Notes under the pieces: model-generated | What the model was told of the DNA's origin: nothing | What the model saw: the letters and a program-made list of their open reading frames with translations, nothing else | The model's database searches: none | In this document: positions 24,173 to 33,323 of the stretch, piece by piece | Layout: each line of letters begins with the position of its first letter | How positions within the stretch are numbered: the first letter of the stretch is position 1 | Made by a program: the position numbers and the translations under genes | Assembly: GCA_035552595.1 (NCBI GenBank) | Contig: DASZKZ010000071.1 | Span: forward strand, 1-59,079 | Direction of reading: 5' to 3' | Length of the DNA stretch: 59,079 nucleotides | DNA from: Aeolococcus sp035552595 | GTDB taxonomy: Bacteria; Chloroflexota; Dormibacteria; Aeolococcales; Aeolococcaceae

Positions 24173-25996
24173 TCAGCCCCGGGCCTGGTCGATCTCCCAC
24201 GCCGCGGTGATCAGACCGATGTGGCTGAAGGCCTGGGGAAAGTTGCCGAGGTGCTCGCCGGTGCGGCCGTCGATCTCCTCGGCGAGCAGCCCCAGATCGT
24301 TGGCGAATCCGCAGAGGCGCGCGAAGAGCGCCTCCGCGCGCTCCACCTCGCCCGCCCTGGCCAGGCAGGAGACCAGCCAGAAGGAGCAGATCACGAAGGT
24401 GCCCTCTTCGCCTGACAGGCCGTCGAGGTTCATCCCCTCGGTGTTGCGGTAGCGCAGCACCAGACCGTCGTCGGTGAGATCGCGCGCGATCGCCTCGATG
24501 GTCGCGCGCATGCGCGGATCGGTCGCCGGGAGGAATCCGACCAGGGGCATGAGCAGGGCGGCCGCATCGAGCTCGTCGGACTCGAAGGACTGCGCGTATG
24601 CCTGGCGCGTCTCGCTCCAGCCGCGTGTCAGCACGGCATCGCGGATGCGGTCGCGTTGCTCTGCCCATTGAGCGGTCCTGGCGTGCTCGCCGAACGCCGG
24701 CGCCAGCTTGACGGCCCGGTCCAGGGCGGTCCAGCAGAGCACCTTGGAGGAGAGGTGATGGCGTGGCTCGCCGCGCATCTCCCACATTCCCGCGTCGCGC
24801 CCCTCCCAGCGGCGCGCGGCGTTGTCGGCCAGCTCGGCGGCGAATCGCTGGATCTCCGGATGGAGCTCGCCGAGCTGCTCGCGATAGCGATACAGGGTGT
24901 CGAGCAGCTCGCCGTACACATCGAGCTGGGTCTGCGCCCAGGCGCCGTTGCCGACACGCACGGGACGCGATCCGCGCCAGCCGGCCAGATGAGGCAGCTC
25001 GCGCTCGCTGAGGTCGTGCTCACCGCCGATCCCGTACATGATCTGCAGGGCGTTCTCGTCGCCCGCCCCCCCGCCGGCGGAGCTGGTCATGAAGGACACG
25101 AAGTCCACCGCCTCGTCCGGACAGCTGCCGATGTACAGCGCCTGGAGCGTGAGGCTGGCGTCGCGGATCCAGGCGAATCGGTAATCCCAGTTGCGTTCGC
25201 CGCCCACCGTCTCGGGCAGAGATGTCGTGGGCGCGGCGACGATGGCTCCGGTGGGACGGTAGGTGAGGCCCTTGAGCACGCGCGAGCTGAGCCGGACCAG
25301 TTCGCGCTCGGCGCTGGGGTAGATGTCGTGGAGGGCCTCCCAGGACTGCCAGGCCTCGACGGTGTCGGCGAGATGACCGGCGACATCGGCCGCGGGAGTT
25401 GGTTGCGGCGCCGGGCTCTCGGCCGCGGACCAGCGCAGCGCGAACCCCACGCTCTGGCCGCGCGCCACCTCGAAGCGAGCGCGCATGGTGGAGCCCTCGA
25501 CGGTCACCGGCACGCCGGCGCTGACCGCCAGCTGATTGGGTCCGCCGAAGGTGCGGCCGCCGTCCGCGGTGTGGCGGAACAGGGGCCGCACCAGGCCGTA
25601 CTCGGGACGCGGAGCCAGCTCGAGGGCGAGCTCGACACGTCCCTCGACGCCCTCGACGGTGCGCAGGAGCTCGTGGGGAGCATCGAGACCGAGATCGTGG
25701 CCGCGCTGACCCTCACGCACGGCCATCGCATCCACCAACCGGACGACGCCACCATCCGTCGTGAACGTCGTCTCCACGGCGAGCGTGCCCGGTAGATACC
25801 TGCGTCTCGTCGTGAACGCTCCAGAGGGATGAATCGACCAGTGTCCGGCACGCTCGTCGAGGATGCGCGCGAACACCGCCGGGCTGTCGAAGCGAGGCAG
25901 GCACAGCCAGTCGATGGAGCCGTCGCGATGGAGCAGCGACGCCGATGAGCAGTCGGACAACAGCGCGTGCTCGGCGATCGGACGCCCGTGTTCCAC
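24173..25996 (-). CDS. Family 15 glycoside hydrolase (glucoamylase/trehalase type)
   Basis: 607 residues from a GTG with GGGAGAGG before it; no signal peptide. N-terminal beta-sandwich with DWLCLPRFDSPAVFA, then the (alpha/alpha)6 barrel: ERNWDYRFAWIRDASLTL, WEMRG carrying the general acid Glu, and LLAEEIDG with the general base Glu. This is the GH15 branch that includes the actinobacterial trehalase; glucoamylase or isomaltose-type activity is also possible. Acting in the cytoplasm it would release glucose from trehalose or glycogen-derived oligosaccharides. It stands alone. Confidence 0.9.
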   Translation of the reverse strand: MEHGRPIAEHALLSDCSSASLLHRDGSIDWLCLPRFDSPAVFARILDERAGHWSIHPSGAFTTRRRYLPGTLAVETTFTTDGGVVRLVDAMAVREGQRGHDLGLDAPHELLRTVEGVEGRVELALELAPRPEYGLVRPLFRHTADGGRTFGGPNQLAVSAGVPVTVEGSTMRARFEVARGQSVGFALRWSAAESPAPQPTPAADVAGHLADTVEAWQSWEALHDIYPSAERELVRLSSRVLKGLTYRPTGAIVAAPTTSLPETVGGERNWDYRFAWIRDASLTLQALYIGSCPDEAVDFVSFMTSSAGGGAGDENALQIMYGIGGEHDLSERELPHLAGWRGSRPVRVGNGAWAQTQLDVYGELLDTLYRYREQLGELHPEIQRFAAELADNAARRWEGRDAGMWEMRGEPRHHLSSKVLCWTALDRAVKLAPAFGEHARTAQWAEQRDRIRDAVLTRGWSETRQAYAQSFESDELDAAALLMPLVGFLPATDPRMRATIEAIARDLTDDGLVLRYRNTEGMNLDGLSGEEGTFVICSFWLVSCLARAGEVERAEALFARLCGFANDLGLLAEEIDGRTGEHLGNFPQAFSHIGLITAAWEIDQARG

Positions 25997-26097
25997 CCCT
26001 CTCCCTCATGGCCGGATTCAGCTCGAATCCCGCACTATTGTGCCGGCGTGCCGCGCGCTCAGCGACCGTGATCGTCGCAGTCGCCGCGGAGGGCCGG

Positions 26098-27300
26098 TCA
26101 GGCCACGGCCGACTGCGTTGCCACCGCGGCTCTGCGCCGCCGCGCCGGAGCAAGGGCTCGCAGCTTGCCGAACTCGGTGGCCCGCGCGTATTCCAGGCAA
26201 CGGGTCAGAACCGCTCGCGAATCGAGCTGGCGCCGGCCATGACGCAGCATCAGGCGTTCGGCACGCCAGCTGTCGAACCGTGCGGCACGCACCATGTACG
26301 GTGCGTACACGCCCAGCGCGGCGCTCTCCCGAGCGCTGAGCCGATCTCGCCAGGCCATGGCCGCCTGCAGAAGGACCTCGTCGGAGGCGGCCGCCGGCAG
26401 CAGGCACGGCGGATCGATGTCGAACACCTTGGCGGCGAGGCCGGCGAGCTCCGCGGCCGTGACCGCGTCCGTGCCGGCTGCCGCGGCATAGGCCATCCCA
26501 TCCTGGCCGGAGGTGAGCACCGCCAGGATCACCTGCGCCACCCAGTCGACGGGAACGGTGTCGAGGGTCGCATCGGCGCGCACCGGCAGCGTCGCCGAGC
26601 CGGGGCGGCGGAGGAGAAGTCGAAGCGGGACATAGAGCACGTTGAACGCCGTCGTCTGTCCCGTGTCGGAATGGCCGACGACGATCGATGGCCGCACAAC
26701 ACAGATGGGCAGCCCGGCGCCCGCGGCCTGAACCTCCTGCTCGGCCTCGAACTTGGAACGCTCATAGGTGTTTCGAAACGCCTGGCCGATGTCGAGCTCG
26801 TGCTCCGCGAAGGCCCGTGGAGTGGTCCCGGCGACGAAGGTGGTGCTCACCATCACCGCGCGCTTCAGGGCCCCCAGGCCCACAGCCGCACGGGCCAGCT
26901 CGACGATGCGCCGCGCACCCCCGACGTTGACGGCGCGCGCGACCTCCAGCGGCTCGTCGAAACGCACGGTGGCCGCGCAATGCACGATGTGCGCCGACGA
27001 CTCCGCGAGGTCGTACCAGGTGCCCTCGCTCAGGCCCAGGCGCGGCAGTGTGATGTCGGCGGGCAGCGCGAGCACGCGCGTGAGCGATTCCTCCGCGAGC
27101 TCGACACCGAGCCACGGCCGCAGGGCCGAGACCACGCGGTCCCGGGCCTCCCACAGGTCTCCGGCGCGAACCAGACAGGTCACGCGCGCGGTGGTGGTGG
27201 TGAGGATCTCGGCGAGCAGCGCGCCGCCCACGAACCCCGTCGCGCCGGTCAGGACGAGGTTCCCGCCAAGTTCAGCATGATCCGTGTCGTCCGGGTGCAC
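26098..27300 (-). CDS. Extended SDR, thioester-reductase/male-sterility type (NAD_binding_4)
   Basis: 400 residues from a GTG. LTGATGFVGGALLAEIL is the Rossmann glycine motif; STTFVAGTT gives the catalytic Ser/Thr region and YERSK the Tyr-Lys pair; VRPSIVVGHSDTGQT is the usual following segment. This family includes fatty acyl-CoA or ACP reductases and the reductase domains of carboxylic acid reductases, which turn a thioester into an aldehyde or alcohol with NADPH. It has no adenylation or carrier domain. The C-terminal 120 residues are an Arg-rich helical part resembling FAR C-terminal regions. The product is uncertain. Confidence 0.8.
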   Translation of the reverse strand: MHPDDTDHAELGGNLVLTGATGFVGGALLAEILTTTTARVTCLVRAGDLWEARDRVVSALRPWLGVELAEESLTRVLALPADITLPRLGLSEGTWYDLAESSAHIVHCAATVRFDEPLEVARAVNVGGARRIVELARAAVGLGALKRAVMVSTTFVAGTTPRAFAEHELDIGQAFRNTYERSKFEAEQEVQAAGAGLPICVVRPSIVVGHSDTGQTTAFNVLYVPLRLLLRRPGSATLPVRADATLDTVPVDWVAQVILAVLTSGQDGMAYAAAAGTDAVTAAELAGLAAKVFDIDPPCLLPAAASDEVLLQAAMAWRDRLSARESAALGVYAPYMVRAARFDSWRAERLMLRHGRRQLDSRAVLTRCLEYARATEFGKLRALAPARRRRAAVATQSAVA

Positions 27301-27306
27301 GTGCTC

Positions 27307-27312
27307 AGCCTA
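27307..27312 (-). promoter_or_regulatory. TANNNT -10 box, leaderless reductase gene
   Basis: On the minus strand TAGGCT ends 6 bases before the GTG at 27300, with no ribosome site. Confidence 0.45.
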
Positions 27313-27408
27313 GGCGCGGTGGGAGGCGAAAGCTTCATGGAGGGCGCACCGAAATGGTCCGGTCAGAGGTGGGCGCGGGCGACAAGCCGCCCGCCGCAGC
27401 GGCGAGTG

Positions 27409-29289
27409 CTATCCGGCGAGGACGGTGGGGCGATGGGCGCGGAGCAGCGCGCGGGCGGCCTCGGCGATCCCCTCGGCATCGAGCGAGAACTTGTGCAGCA
27501 GCAACGCCTGGGCGCCGTGCTCGATGAACCGGTCCGGCAGACCCAACCGGTGCAGCGGGACGGCCAGGCCGGCCTCCGCCAGCGCCTCGAGCACCGCGTC
27601 GCCGAAGCCGCCGATGGTGGTGCCGTCCTCGATGGTCAGGACCGCGCGATGTCGCGCCGCCAGCTCGGGCAGATCGGGATCGATCGGCTTGACGAAGCGG
27701 GCGTCGACCACCGTGCAGCTCACCCCCTCAGCCTGCAGCGACTCGGCGGCGGCCGTGGCCACGCCCACCATCTTGCCGACGGCCAGAAGCGCCAGGTCGG
27801 TGCCCTCGCGAACCACCGACATCCGGCCGATCTCCAGCGGTCGCAGCGGCGCGGAGCCGGCGTTGGGCGCGCTGCCGCGCGGGTAGCGCATGGCGAAGGG
27901 GCCGTCATGGGCGAGGGCGGTGGCGAAGATGCGGCGGAGCTCGTCGGGCGAGCTCGGGGCGCTCACCGTCATGCCGGGGACGAGACGGAGATAGGCGAGG
28001 TCGAGCATGCCGTGGTGTGAGGCGCCGTCGTCACCGGTGATGCCCGCGCGGTCGAGGACGAAGGTCACGGGAAGCTTGTGCAGCGCGACATCGCAGGTGA
28101 CCTGGTCGAAGGCGCGCTGCAGGAAGGTGGAGTAGATGCAGACGATCGGCCGCATGCCCTGCATGGCCAGCCCGGCCGCGAACGTGACCGCGTGCTGCTC
28201 GGCGATGCCCACGTCGAAGAAGCGGTCCGGGAAGCGCTCCGCGAACGGCAGCAGTCCTGTCGACGAGGCCATCGCCGCCGTGATGGCGACGATGCGCTCG
28301 TCGGCCTCGGCCGCCTCCAGCAGAGCGTCGCCGAACACATCCGTCCACGCCGCCGGCTTGCTGGAGAAGCTGCCGTTGCTGGGGTCGAAGCTGGACACAC
28401 CGTGGAACTTGTCGACCTCGTCACCGACCGCCGGGGCATAGCCGTGGCCCTTGTCGGTGACCACGTGGATCACCACCGGCCCACGGAAGGCCGACGCATC
28501 GCGCATCGCCTTCTCCAGGGCGCGGATGTCGTGACCGTCGATGGGTCCGCCGTACTTGAGCCCGAGCGTCTCGAAGATGGAGATGGGGCTGACCAGCTGC
28601 TTCAGCGAATCCTTCATCCGCTTGGCGGCGCCGTACGCCGACTCACCGACCACGGGCAGCTGGCGCAGCGTGTGCCCCGCGGCACCCTTGGCTCGCTCGT
28701 ATTTGGGCGAGAGCCGCAGCTGTCCGAGGTTCTCGGCGATGCCTCCCACCGTAGGTGCGTAGGAGCGGCCGTTGTCGTTGAGGATGATGATCATCTCGGG
28801 CTGGCGCTGGCCGATGTTGTTGAGCGCCTCGTATGCCATGCCGCCGGTGAGCGCGCCGTCGCCGATGACGCAGATCACCTTGCCTCCCTCGCCGCGCAGC
28901 TCGCGGGCGGTGGCCAGGGCGAGCGCGTAGCTCAGGCCCGTCGAAGCGTGCGAGTTCTCGACGATGTCGTGCTCGGACTCGGAACGTGACGGGTACCCGC
29001 TCATCCCCCCGTGCTGGCGCAGCGTGTCGAAGCGCTCCGCGCGCCCCGTCAGCATCTTGTGCACATACGCCTGGTGGCCCGTGTCGAAGACGATGCGGTC
29101 GCGCGGCGAATCAAAGACCCGATGCATCGCCACCGTCAGCTCGACGACGCCCAGGTTGGGACCGAGATGGCCACCGGTCCGCGCCACCGCGCTGATGAGG
29201 CGTTCGCGGACCTCGTTGCAGAGCCGTTCGAGATCGGCGCTCCCGAGCCCTTTCACGTCCTCCGGTCCGGAGATCTCCTCGAGAAGCAT
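27409..29289 (-). CDS. dxs: 1-deoxy-D-xylulose-5-phosphate synthase
   Basis: 626 residues, usual length. It condenses pyruvate and glyceraldehyde 3-phosphate, the first step of the MEP isoprenoid pathway, with thiamine diphosphate. GHLGPNLGVVELT, FDTGHQAYVHKML and GDGALTGGMAYEALNN (the GDG...N cofactor motif) mark the first domain; ITGDDGASHHGMLDLAYLR the second; the C-terminal transketolase domain is complete. It stands alone, with TAGACT 6 bases before the ATG and no ribosome site. Confidence 0.97.
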   Translation of the reverse strand: MLLEEISGPEDVKGLGSADLERLCNEVRERLISAVARTGGHLGPNLGVVELTVAMHRVFDSPRDRIVFDTGHQAYVHKMLTGRAERFDTLRQHGGMSGYPSRSESEHDIVENSHASTGLSYALALATARELRGEGGKVICVIGDGALTGGMAYEALNNIGQRQPEMIIILNDNGRSYAPTVGGIAENLGQLRLSPKYERAKGAAGHTLRQLPVVGESAYGAAKRMKDSLKQLVSPISIFETLGLKYGGPIDGHDIRALEKAMRDASAFRGPVVIHVVTDKGHGYAPAVGDEVDKFHGVSSFDPSNGSFSSKPAAWTDVFGDALLEAAEADERIVAITAAMASSTGLLPFAERFPDRFFDVGIAEQHAVTFAAGLAMQGMRPIVCIYSTFLQRAFDQVTCDVALHKLPVTFVLDRAGITGDDGASHHGMLDLAYLRLVPGMTVSAPSSPDELRRIFATALAHDGPFAMRYPRGSAPNAGSAPLRPLEIGRMSVVREGTDLALLAVGKMVGVATAAAESLQAEGVSCTVVDARFVKPIDPDLPELAARHRAVLTIEDGTTIGGFGDAVLEALAEAGLAVPLHRLGLPDRFIEHGAQALLLHKFSLDAEGIAEAARALLRAHRPTVLAG

Positions 29290-29295
29290 CGAGCC

Positions 29296-29301
29296 AGTCT
29301 A
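29296..29301 (-). promoter_or_regulatory. TANNNT -10 box, leaderless dxs
   Basis: On the minus strand TAGACT ends 6 bases before the dxs ATG. Confidence 0.5.
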
Positions 29302-29367
29302 CCAACGCGCGCTCGCGGCCCCGTGGGCCGTTGCGCCGGCTCCCCGGGATCGGTGCATCATTGCCCG

Positions 29368-30168
29368 ATGGAGGTGGACCCTCGCCAAGCGCTCCTCAGC
29401 TGCGCGGGCGACCCTCGGGGCGACATCGCCGAGGGCGCGCTGTGGCTGGCGGCGGAGGACTGCAGGGAGGTGGACGTCGAGGGTGCGCTGCGCATCATCG
29501 ACGCCCTCGCCGACGACCTGAGGAGGTGTTTGGACGGTGCCCGCGGCTCAGAGGCGATCGGCATCACCCACGCGTTCCTGCGTGACCGCGTGGGATTGCG
29601 ACGCTCGGGCGGGGGCGATCCGCGGGCGCACTACCTGCACCTGGTCCTGCAGCGCGGAGCCGGGATCCCGATCAGCTGCGCCGCTCTCTGGATGGCGGTG
29701 GGGCGTCGCGCCGGGCTGAGCGTGGAGGGCATCGGCCTCCCCGGCCACTTCGGGGTGCGCGTCGACGGCGTGCTCGCGGAGCCGTCGCACGGCGAGGTGC
29801 TCGACATCGAGGCTGCCACGAGGCTGGTGGCCGCCGCCACCGGAAGCGACCCCGGCAGCCTGCAGCCGGCATGGCTGCTCCCCGCCACGGGCCGGCTCAT
29901 GCTGGCCAGGATGTCGCGCAACCTCCGGGGTTGCTACTCATCGTTGGAACGCTGGGACATGGCGGTTCGCGCGGCCGATCGGTGCGTCGCGCTCTTCCCG
30001 GATGAGCCCACCGAGCGCCGCGACCGCGGCCTCCTGCTCTGGAGGACCGGCCACAACGGGGGCGCCCTCGCAGACCTTCGCCACTACCTCGAGTGTGCGC
30101 CGCCCGACGCCTCCGACCGTGACGCTGTCGAGGAGGTTGCCTGCCGGCTGCGCGCCGCCCTCAACTGA
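29368..30168 (+). CDS. SirB1-like transglutaminase-fold protein with TPR tail
   Basis: 266 residues from the ATG at 29368; the open frame upstream overlaps dxs. Residues about 75-150 match the SirB1 transglutaminase-like core: HYLHLVLQRGAGIPISCAALW, AGLSVEGIGLPGHFGVRVDG. The C-terminal part (ERWDMAVRAADRCVALFP, RRDRGLLLWRTGHNGGALADL) is a tetratricopeptide pair. Family members are widespread and poorly understood; no enzymatic activity is firmly known. CATCAT 6 bases before the ATG may be the -10 box. Confidence 0.8.
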   Translation: MEVDPRQALLSCAGDPRGDIAEGALWLAAEDCREVDVEGALRIIDALADDLRRCLDGARGSEAIGITHAFLRDRVGLRRSGGGDPRAHYLHLVLQRGAGIPISCAALWMAVGRRAGLSVEGIGLPGHFGVRVDGVLAEPSHGEVLDIEAATRLVAAATGSDPGSLQPAWLLPATGRLMLARMSRNLRGCYSSLERWDMAVRAADRCVALFPDEPTERRDRGLLLWRTGHNGGALADLRHYLECAPPDASDRDAVEEVACRLRAALN

Positions 30169-30175
30169 CCGTCCC

Positions 30176-30616
30176 TCAGGCGACCCCGATGAGCAGCGCC
30201 ACCAGCCAGACCAGGCCGATCAGCAGCAGCACGGCGAAGGGCATCACCGCGAAGACGATGAACGAGAAGATCAGGCGCTCGTCGCTGACCGAGTCGGGGA
30301 CCTGGCGGCGGCGGCGGGCGTCGTGCAGGTACCAGAGGATGCCGCCGGCGATGAAGCCGATGAGCAGCGAGAAGATGCCTGCGAAGGCGGAGCCCGGCGC
30401 GATGGTCGCGGGCGCCAGGGTCACTCGCCATGCCAACCCGAAGCCCAGCGCCAGGAGTCCGCACGAGATGAAGCGCAACAGCAGGCCGGTGACCGCTCGC
30501 CGCGCCCCGGCGGGCGGAGTCGCGGCAGCGATCAGGTCGGGCACCTGCGCACCCGTCTCTCGCGCCGCTCTTCTCGGCCCGGGACCGCCGGCGCGGCTCG
30601 GTGTGCGGGTGCCCAT
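30176..30616 (-). CDS. Multi-pass membrane protein, unknown
   Basis: 146 residues from the ATG at 30616, with TATACT 9 bases upstream. Longer starts overlap the peroxiredoxin promoter and are low-complexity. After a basic 45-residue N-terminus there are three or four membrane segments (LLLRFISCGLLALGFGLAW, AGIFSLLIGFIAGGILWYL, FIVFAVMPFAVLLLIGLVWL). No family is recognised. It is convergent with the SirB1-like gene (7 bp). Confidence 0.6.
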   Translation of the reverse strand: MGTRTPSRAGGPGPRRAARETGAQVPDLIAAATPPAGARRAVTGLLLRFISCGLLALGFGLAWRVTLAPATIAPGSAFAGIFSLLIGFIAGGILWYLHDARRRRQVPDSVSDERLIFSFIVFAVMPFAVLLLIGLVWLVALLIGVA

Positions 30617-30625
30617 GGCCCGCCG

Positions 30626-30631
30626 AGTATA
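30626..30631 (-). promoter_or_regulatory. TANNNT -10 box, leaderless membrane-protein gene
   Basis: On the minus strand TATACT ends 9 bases before the ATG at 30616. Confidence 0.45.
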
Positions 30632-30728
30632 GGCAGCCGTGTCATCTCCGCCGTTGCCCGTGACGGCATCACTAGACTGGCTGTCCCGGGACGCTCGCCA
30701 GCACCGAGATCCGAGCGGAGGCAATCCG

Positions 30729-31190
30729 ATGAGCACCAACACAGCGCTGCCCGACTTCGACCTCGAGCTGGGCGGGGGCGGGCGAGTGCGCCGTGACGAC
30801 CTCCGCGGCCGGCGCACCGTGCTCTACTTCTACCCCAAGGACGACACCCCCGGCTGCACCATCGAGGGCAGGGAGTTCACTGCCCTGCTCAGCGATTTCC
30901 AGGCGGCGGGCGTGGACGTGTACGGGGTGTCCCCCGACTCCGCGAGGAGCCACGACCGCTTCGCAGCCAAATGCGGGCTGGGGATCCCTCTGATCAGCGA
31001 CCCCGACCGGGTCCTCATCGATGCCCTCGGGCTCTGGGTGGACAAGTCGATGTACGGGCGCACCTACCAGGGCGTGGAGCGGAGCACCTTCCTGGTCGGA
31101 GCCGACGCCGCGGTGCAGCGCGAGTGGCGCGCCGTCAAGGCCGGCGGGCACGCTGCCGCCGTTCTCGAGGCGGCGCGCTCTGCCGGCTAG
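30729..31190 (+). CDS. bcp: Peroxiredoxin, Bcp/PrxQ type
   Basis: 153 residues from the ATG at 30729 with GCGGAGG before it; TAGACT at 30673 may be the -10 box. YFYPKDDTPGCTIEGREF contains the peroxidatic Cys in the PxxxTPGCT motif. The resolving Cys that PrxQ proteins carry five residues later is Gly here, and the only other Cys is in AKCGLG, so it is a 1-Cys or atypical 2-Cys enzyme. It reduces hydrogen peroxide and alkyl hydroperoxides, with thioredoxin or another thiol as reductant. The ATPase pair follows in the same direction. Confidence 0.92.
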   Translation: MSTNTALPDFDLELGGGGRVRRDDLRGRRTVLYFYPKDDTPGCTIEGREFTALLSDFQAAGVDVYGVSPDSARSHDRFAAKCGLGIPLISDPDRVLIDALGLWVDKSMYGRTYQGVERSTFLVGADAAVQREWRAVKAGGHAAAVLEAARSAG

Positions 31191-31218
31191 GAAGCGCGCC
31201 TCACGCCCCGCCGCGGGG

Positions 31219-32175
31219 TTGCTCGACGAGCTCCTCAGCCGCCGCATCATCTTCGTGGCGGGCAAGGGCGGCACCGGCAAGACCACCGTCGCCGCGGCTC
31301 TCTGCCTGCTCGGGGCCAGGCAGGGCAAGGAGGTCCTCGGCATCGAGGTGGAGCCCAAGGGCGACCTGTCGGCGGCGCTGGGTTCCAAGGGTGCGGGCTT
31401 CAGGCCGGAGGTGGTGCAGCCCGGCGTCAGCGTCCTCGCGCTCCACGCCGAGGAGTCGTTCCAGGAGTACCTGCGCCTCTACTTCAAGGTGCCCCGGCTG
31501 GCCCGCATGACCCCGCTGTCGCGCGTCTTCGACTTCATCGCCACCGCGGTTCCCGGCCCGCGCGACATGCTGGTGACCGGCAAGATCGCCTTTGAAGAGC
31601 GGCGCCGCGACGAGAACAAGCGCCCGGCCTGGGACCTGATCGTGGTCGACTGCAGTGCCAGCGGGCACATCCTCGCTCAGCTCCGCGCCGCTCGCTCCAT
31701 GCTGGAGCTGGTGCGCGGAGGCCTGATCCGCAGCCAGATCGAGTGGATCGACGGGGTCATCTCCGACGGCCGCCGCACCAGCGCGGTGCTCACCGCCCTC
31801 CCCGAGGAGATGCCGGTGGTGGAGACGATCGAGCTGCAGCGCGACCTGGCCAAGCAGCGCACCGTCAACGTGGGTCTCTGCGTGCTCAACCGCATGCCGC
31901 CCGAACCGCTGCCCGGGCCCGCGCGCAGGGTGCTCGCCGACCTGGCCACCGCGGACGCCGACATCCGGGCCCGGATCCCGGGCGTGGCTCACCTCGGAGC
32001 CGACCTGGAGCTGGGCGAGAGGCTGTACCGGGCGGCCGAGGTGCAGTCCCGTCATCTGCGAGCTGAGCTCGCCGTCCCCGTGGTCGACGTGCCGCTCATG
32101 GCGCACCGCACCGGGCTGGCCACGAGCCGCGCCGCGGCGACGGCGCTGGTCGACGGCGACGGAGCGGGCCGGTGA
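31219..32175 (+). CDS. ArsA/Get3-like ATPase, first subunit of a pair
   Basis: 318 residues if it starts at the TTG at 31219; no good ribosome site is seen and a start within the end of the peroxiredoxin gene is possible. AGKGGTGKTT at about 14-23 is the deviant Walker A with signature Lys; IVVDCSASGH is the switch II region and VLNRMPPEP the base-recognition motif. The metal-binding Cys of arsenite pump ArsA are absent. Paired ArsA-like ATPases are conserved in actinobacteria (the mycobacterial Rv3679/Rv3680 type, Get3 relatives), where they likely act as a heterodimer. The next gene overlaps by GTGA. Confidence 0.85.
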   Translation: MLDELLSRRIIFVAGKGGTGKTTVAAALCLLGARQGKEVLGIEVEPKGDLSAALGSKGAGFRPEVVQPGVSVLALHAEESFQEYLRLYFKVPRLARMTPLSRVFDFIATAVPGPRDMLVTGKIAFEERRRDENKRPAWDLIVVDCSASGHILAQLRAARSMLELVRGGLIRSQIEWIDGVISDGRRTSAVLTALPEEMPVVETIELQRDLAKQRTVNVGLCVLNRMPPEPLPGPARRVLADLATADADIRARIPGVAHLGADLELGERLYRAAEVQSRHLRAELAVPVVDVPLMAHRTGLATSRAAATALVDGDGAGR

Positions 32176-33323
32176 GCGCCGCCACCAGCCTGGTCGACCG
32201 GCTCGAGGGCCTGGAGGTGATCATCTGCAGCGGCAGCGGCGGTGTCGGCAAGACCACCATCAGCGCCGCCCTCGGGCTGGCCATGGCCCAGCGCAGCGAC
32301 AAGAAGGTGCTGGTGCTCACCGTCGACCCGGCCCGCAGGCTGGCCACCGCCCTGGGGCTGCGTGAGATCGGCACCGAGCCGGTCAAGGTCTCCCGGGCCA
32401 GGCTTCGCCGGGCGGGAATCGAGGTCGAGGGGGAGCTTGTTGCTGCCATGCTTGACATGAAGTCGACGTTCGACCGCATGGTGGTGCGGATGGCACCCAC
32501 CCGCCGCGACGCTCAGCGCATCCTCAGCAACCGCTTCTACAAGGGCATCAGCGACTCCTTCATCGGCTCGCATGAGTACATGGCCATGGAGGCGCTGTAC
32601 GAGCTCCATCAGGCGGGCGAGTACGACACCCTGATCATCGACACCCCGCCCTCGCGCAACGCGCTCGATTTCCTGGAGGCGCCCAACCGGCTCACCGACT
32701 TCGTCGGCGCCAAGATGCTCAGCTGGCTCTCCGGGCCGACCCTGTTCGGCATGCGCGCCGTCAACCTGGCTGCGACGCCGTTCCTGCGCATGGCCGACCG
32801 CCTGCTCGGCGCCGACGTGCTCAGCGAGGTGGCGGAGTTCGTCGGCGATCTGCAGAAGATCTACGGAGGCGTCCAGCAGCGCGCCCGCGATGTCTACCGC
32901 CTGCTGCGCAGCCCCCAGGTGGGATTTGTGATCGTGACCACGCTGGAGCCGGTGCCCTTCGGCGAGGCCGAGTACTTCGCCTCACGGTTGCGTGAATACC
33001 GCATGCCTCTGCGTGGCGTGGTGGCCAACCGCGCCCTGCCGGATTCGCTGCGAGACCGCACCGCCCTGGCCACCGCGCAGGCCCTCGCCGACGACGAACG
33101 GCTGGCTGCCTGGCTGAGCCAGAGATTGGGACACAGGGTGGCCCGCGAGTCCCTCCAGGTCATCGGTGAGAGCTGGCTGCAGTTCCACGCCATCGCGGAG
33201 CGCGACGCCCGCCAGCTGGGCCGGCTGGAGAGGCTGGGCGGCACCGATGCGGTGCGAATCCCGCTGTTCAGCGACGACGCGTCGGAGCTGGCGGGCCTGG
33301 CCAGGATCGCGGCCCTGCTCTGA
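32172..33323 (+). CDS. ArsA/Get3-like ATPase, second subunit of a pair
   Basis: 383 residues from GTG at 32172, overlapping its partner by 4 bases. GSGGVGKTT at about 21-29 is the P-loop, but the signature Lys of the deviant motif (KGGVGKT) is Ser, as in the second subunit of actinobacterial pairs. VLTVDPARRLATALG and IIDTPPSRNALDFL are the switch regions. A 60-residue helical segment (MLSWLSGPTLFGMRAVNLAATPFLRM) is hydrophobic and could be the client-binding groove. One functional and one altered site suggest asymmetric ATP use in a heterodimer. Membrane-protein targeting is an inference from Get3. Confidence 0.86.
   Translation: MSAATSLVDRLEGLEVIICSGSGGVGKTTISAALGLAMAQRSDKKVLVLTVDPARRLATALGLREIGTEPVKVSRARLRRAGIEVEGELVAAMLDMKSTFDRMVVRMAPTRRDAQRILSNRFYKGISDSFIGSHEYMAMEALYELHQAGEYDTLIIDTPPSRNALDFLEAPNRLTDFVGAKMLSWLSGPTLFGMRAVNLAATPFLRMADRLLGADVLSEVAEFVGDLQKIYGGVQQRARDVYRLLRSPQVGFVIVTTLEPVPFGEAEYFASRLREYRMPLRGVVANRALPDSLRDRTALATAQALADDERLAAWLSQRLGHRVARESLQVIGESWLQFHAIAERDARQLGRLERLGGTDAVRIPLFSDDASELAGLARIAALL

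Noticed and set aside
24656..25795. Plus-strand frame of 379 codons opposite GH15
   Set aside because: The minus strand encodes a full-length GH15 enzyme with both catalytic Glu.
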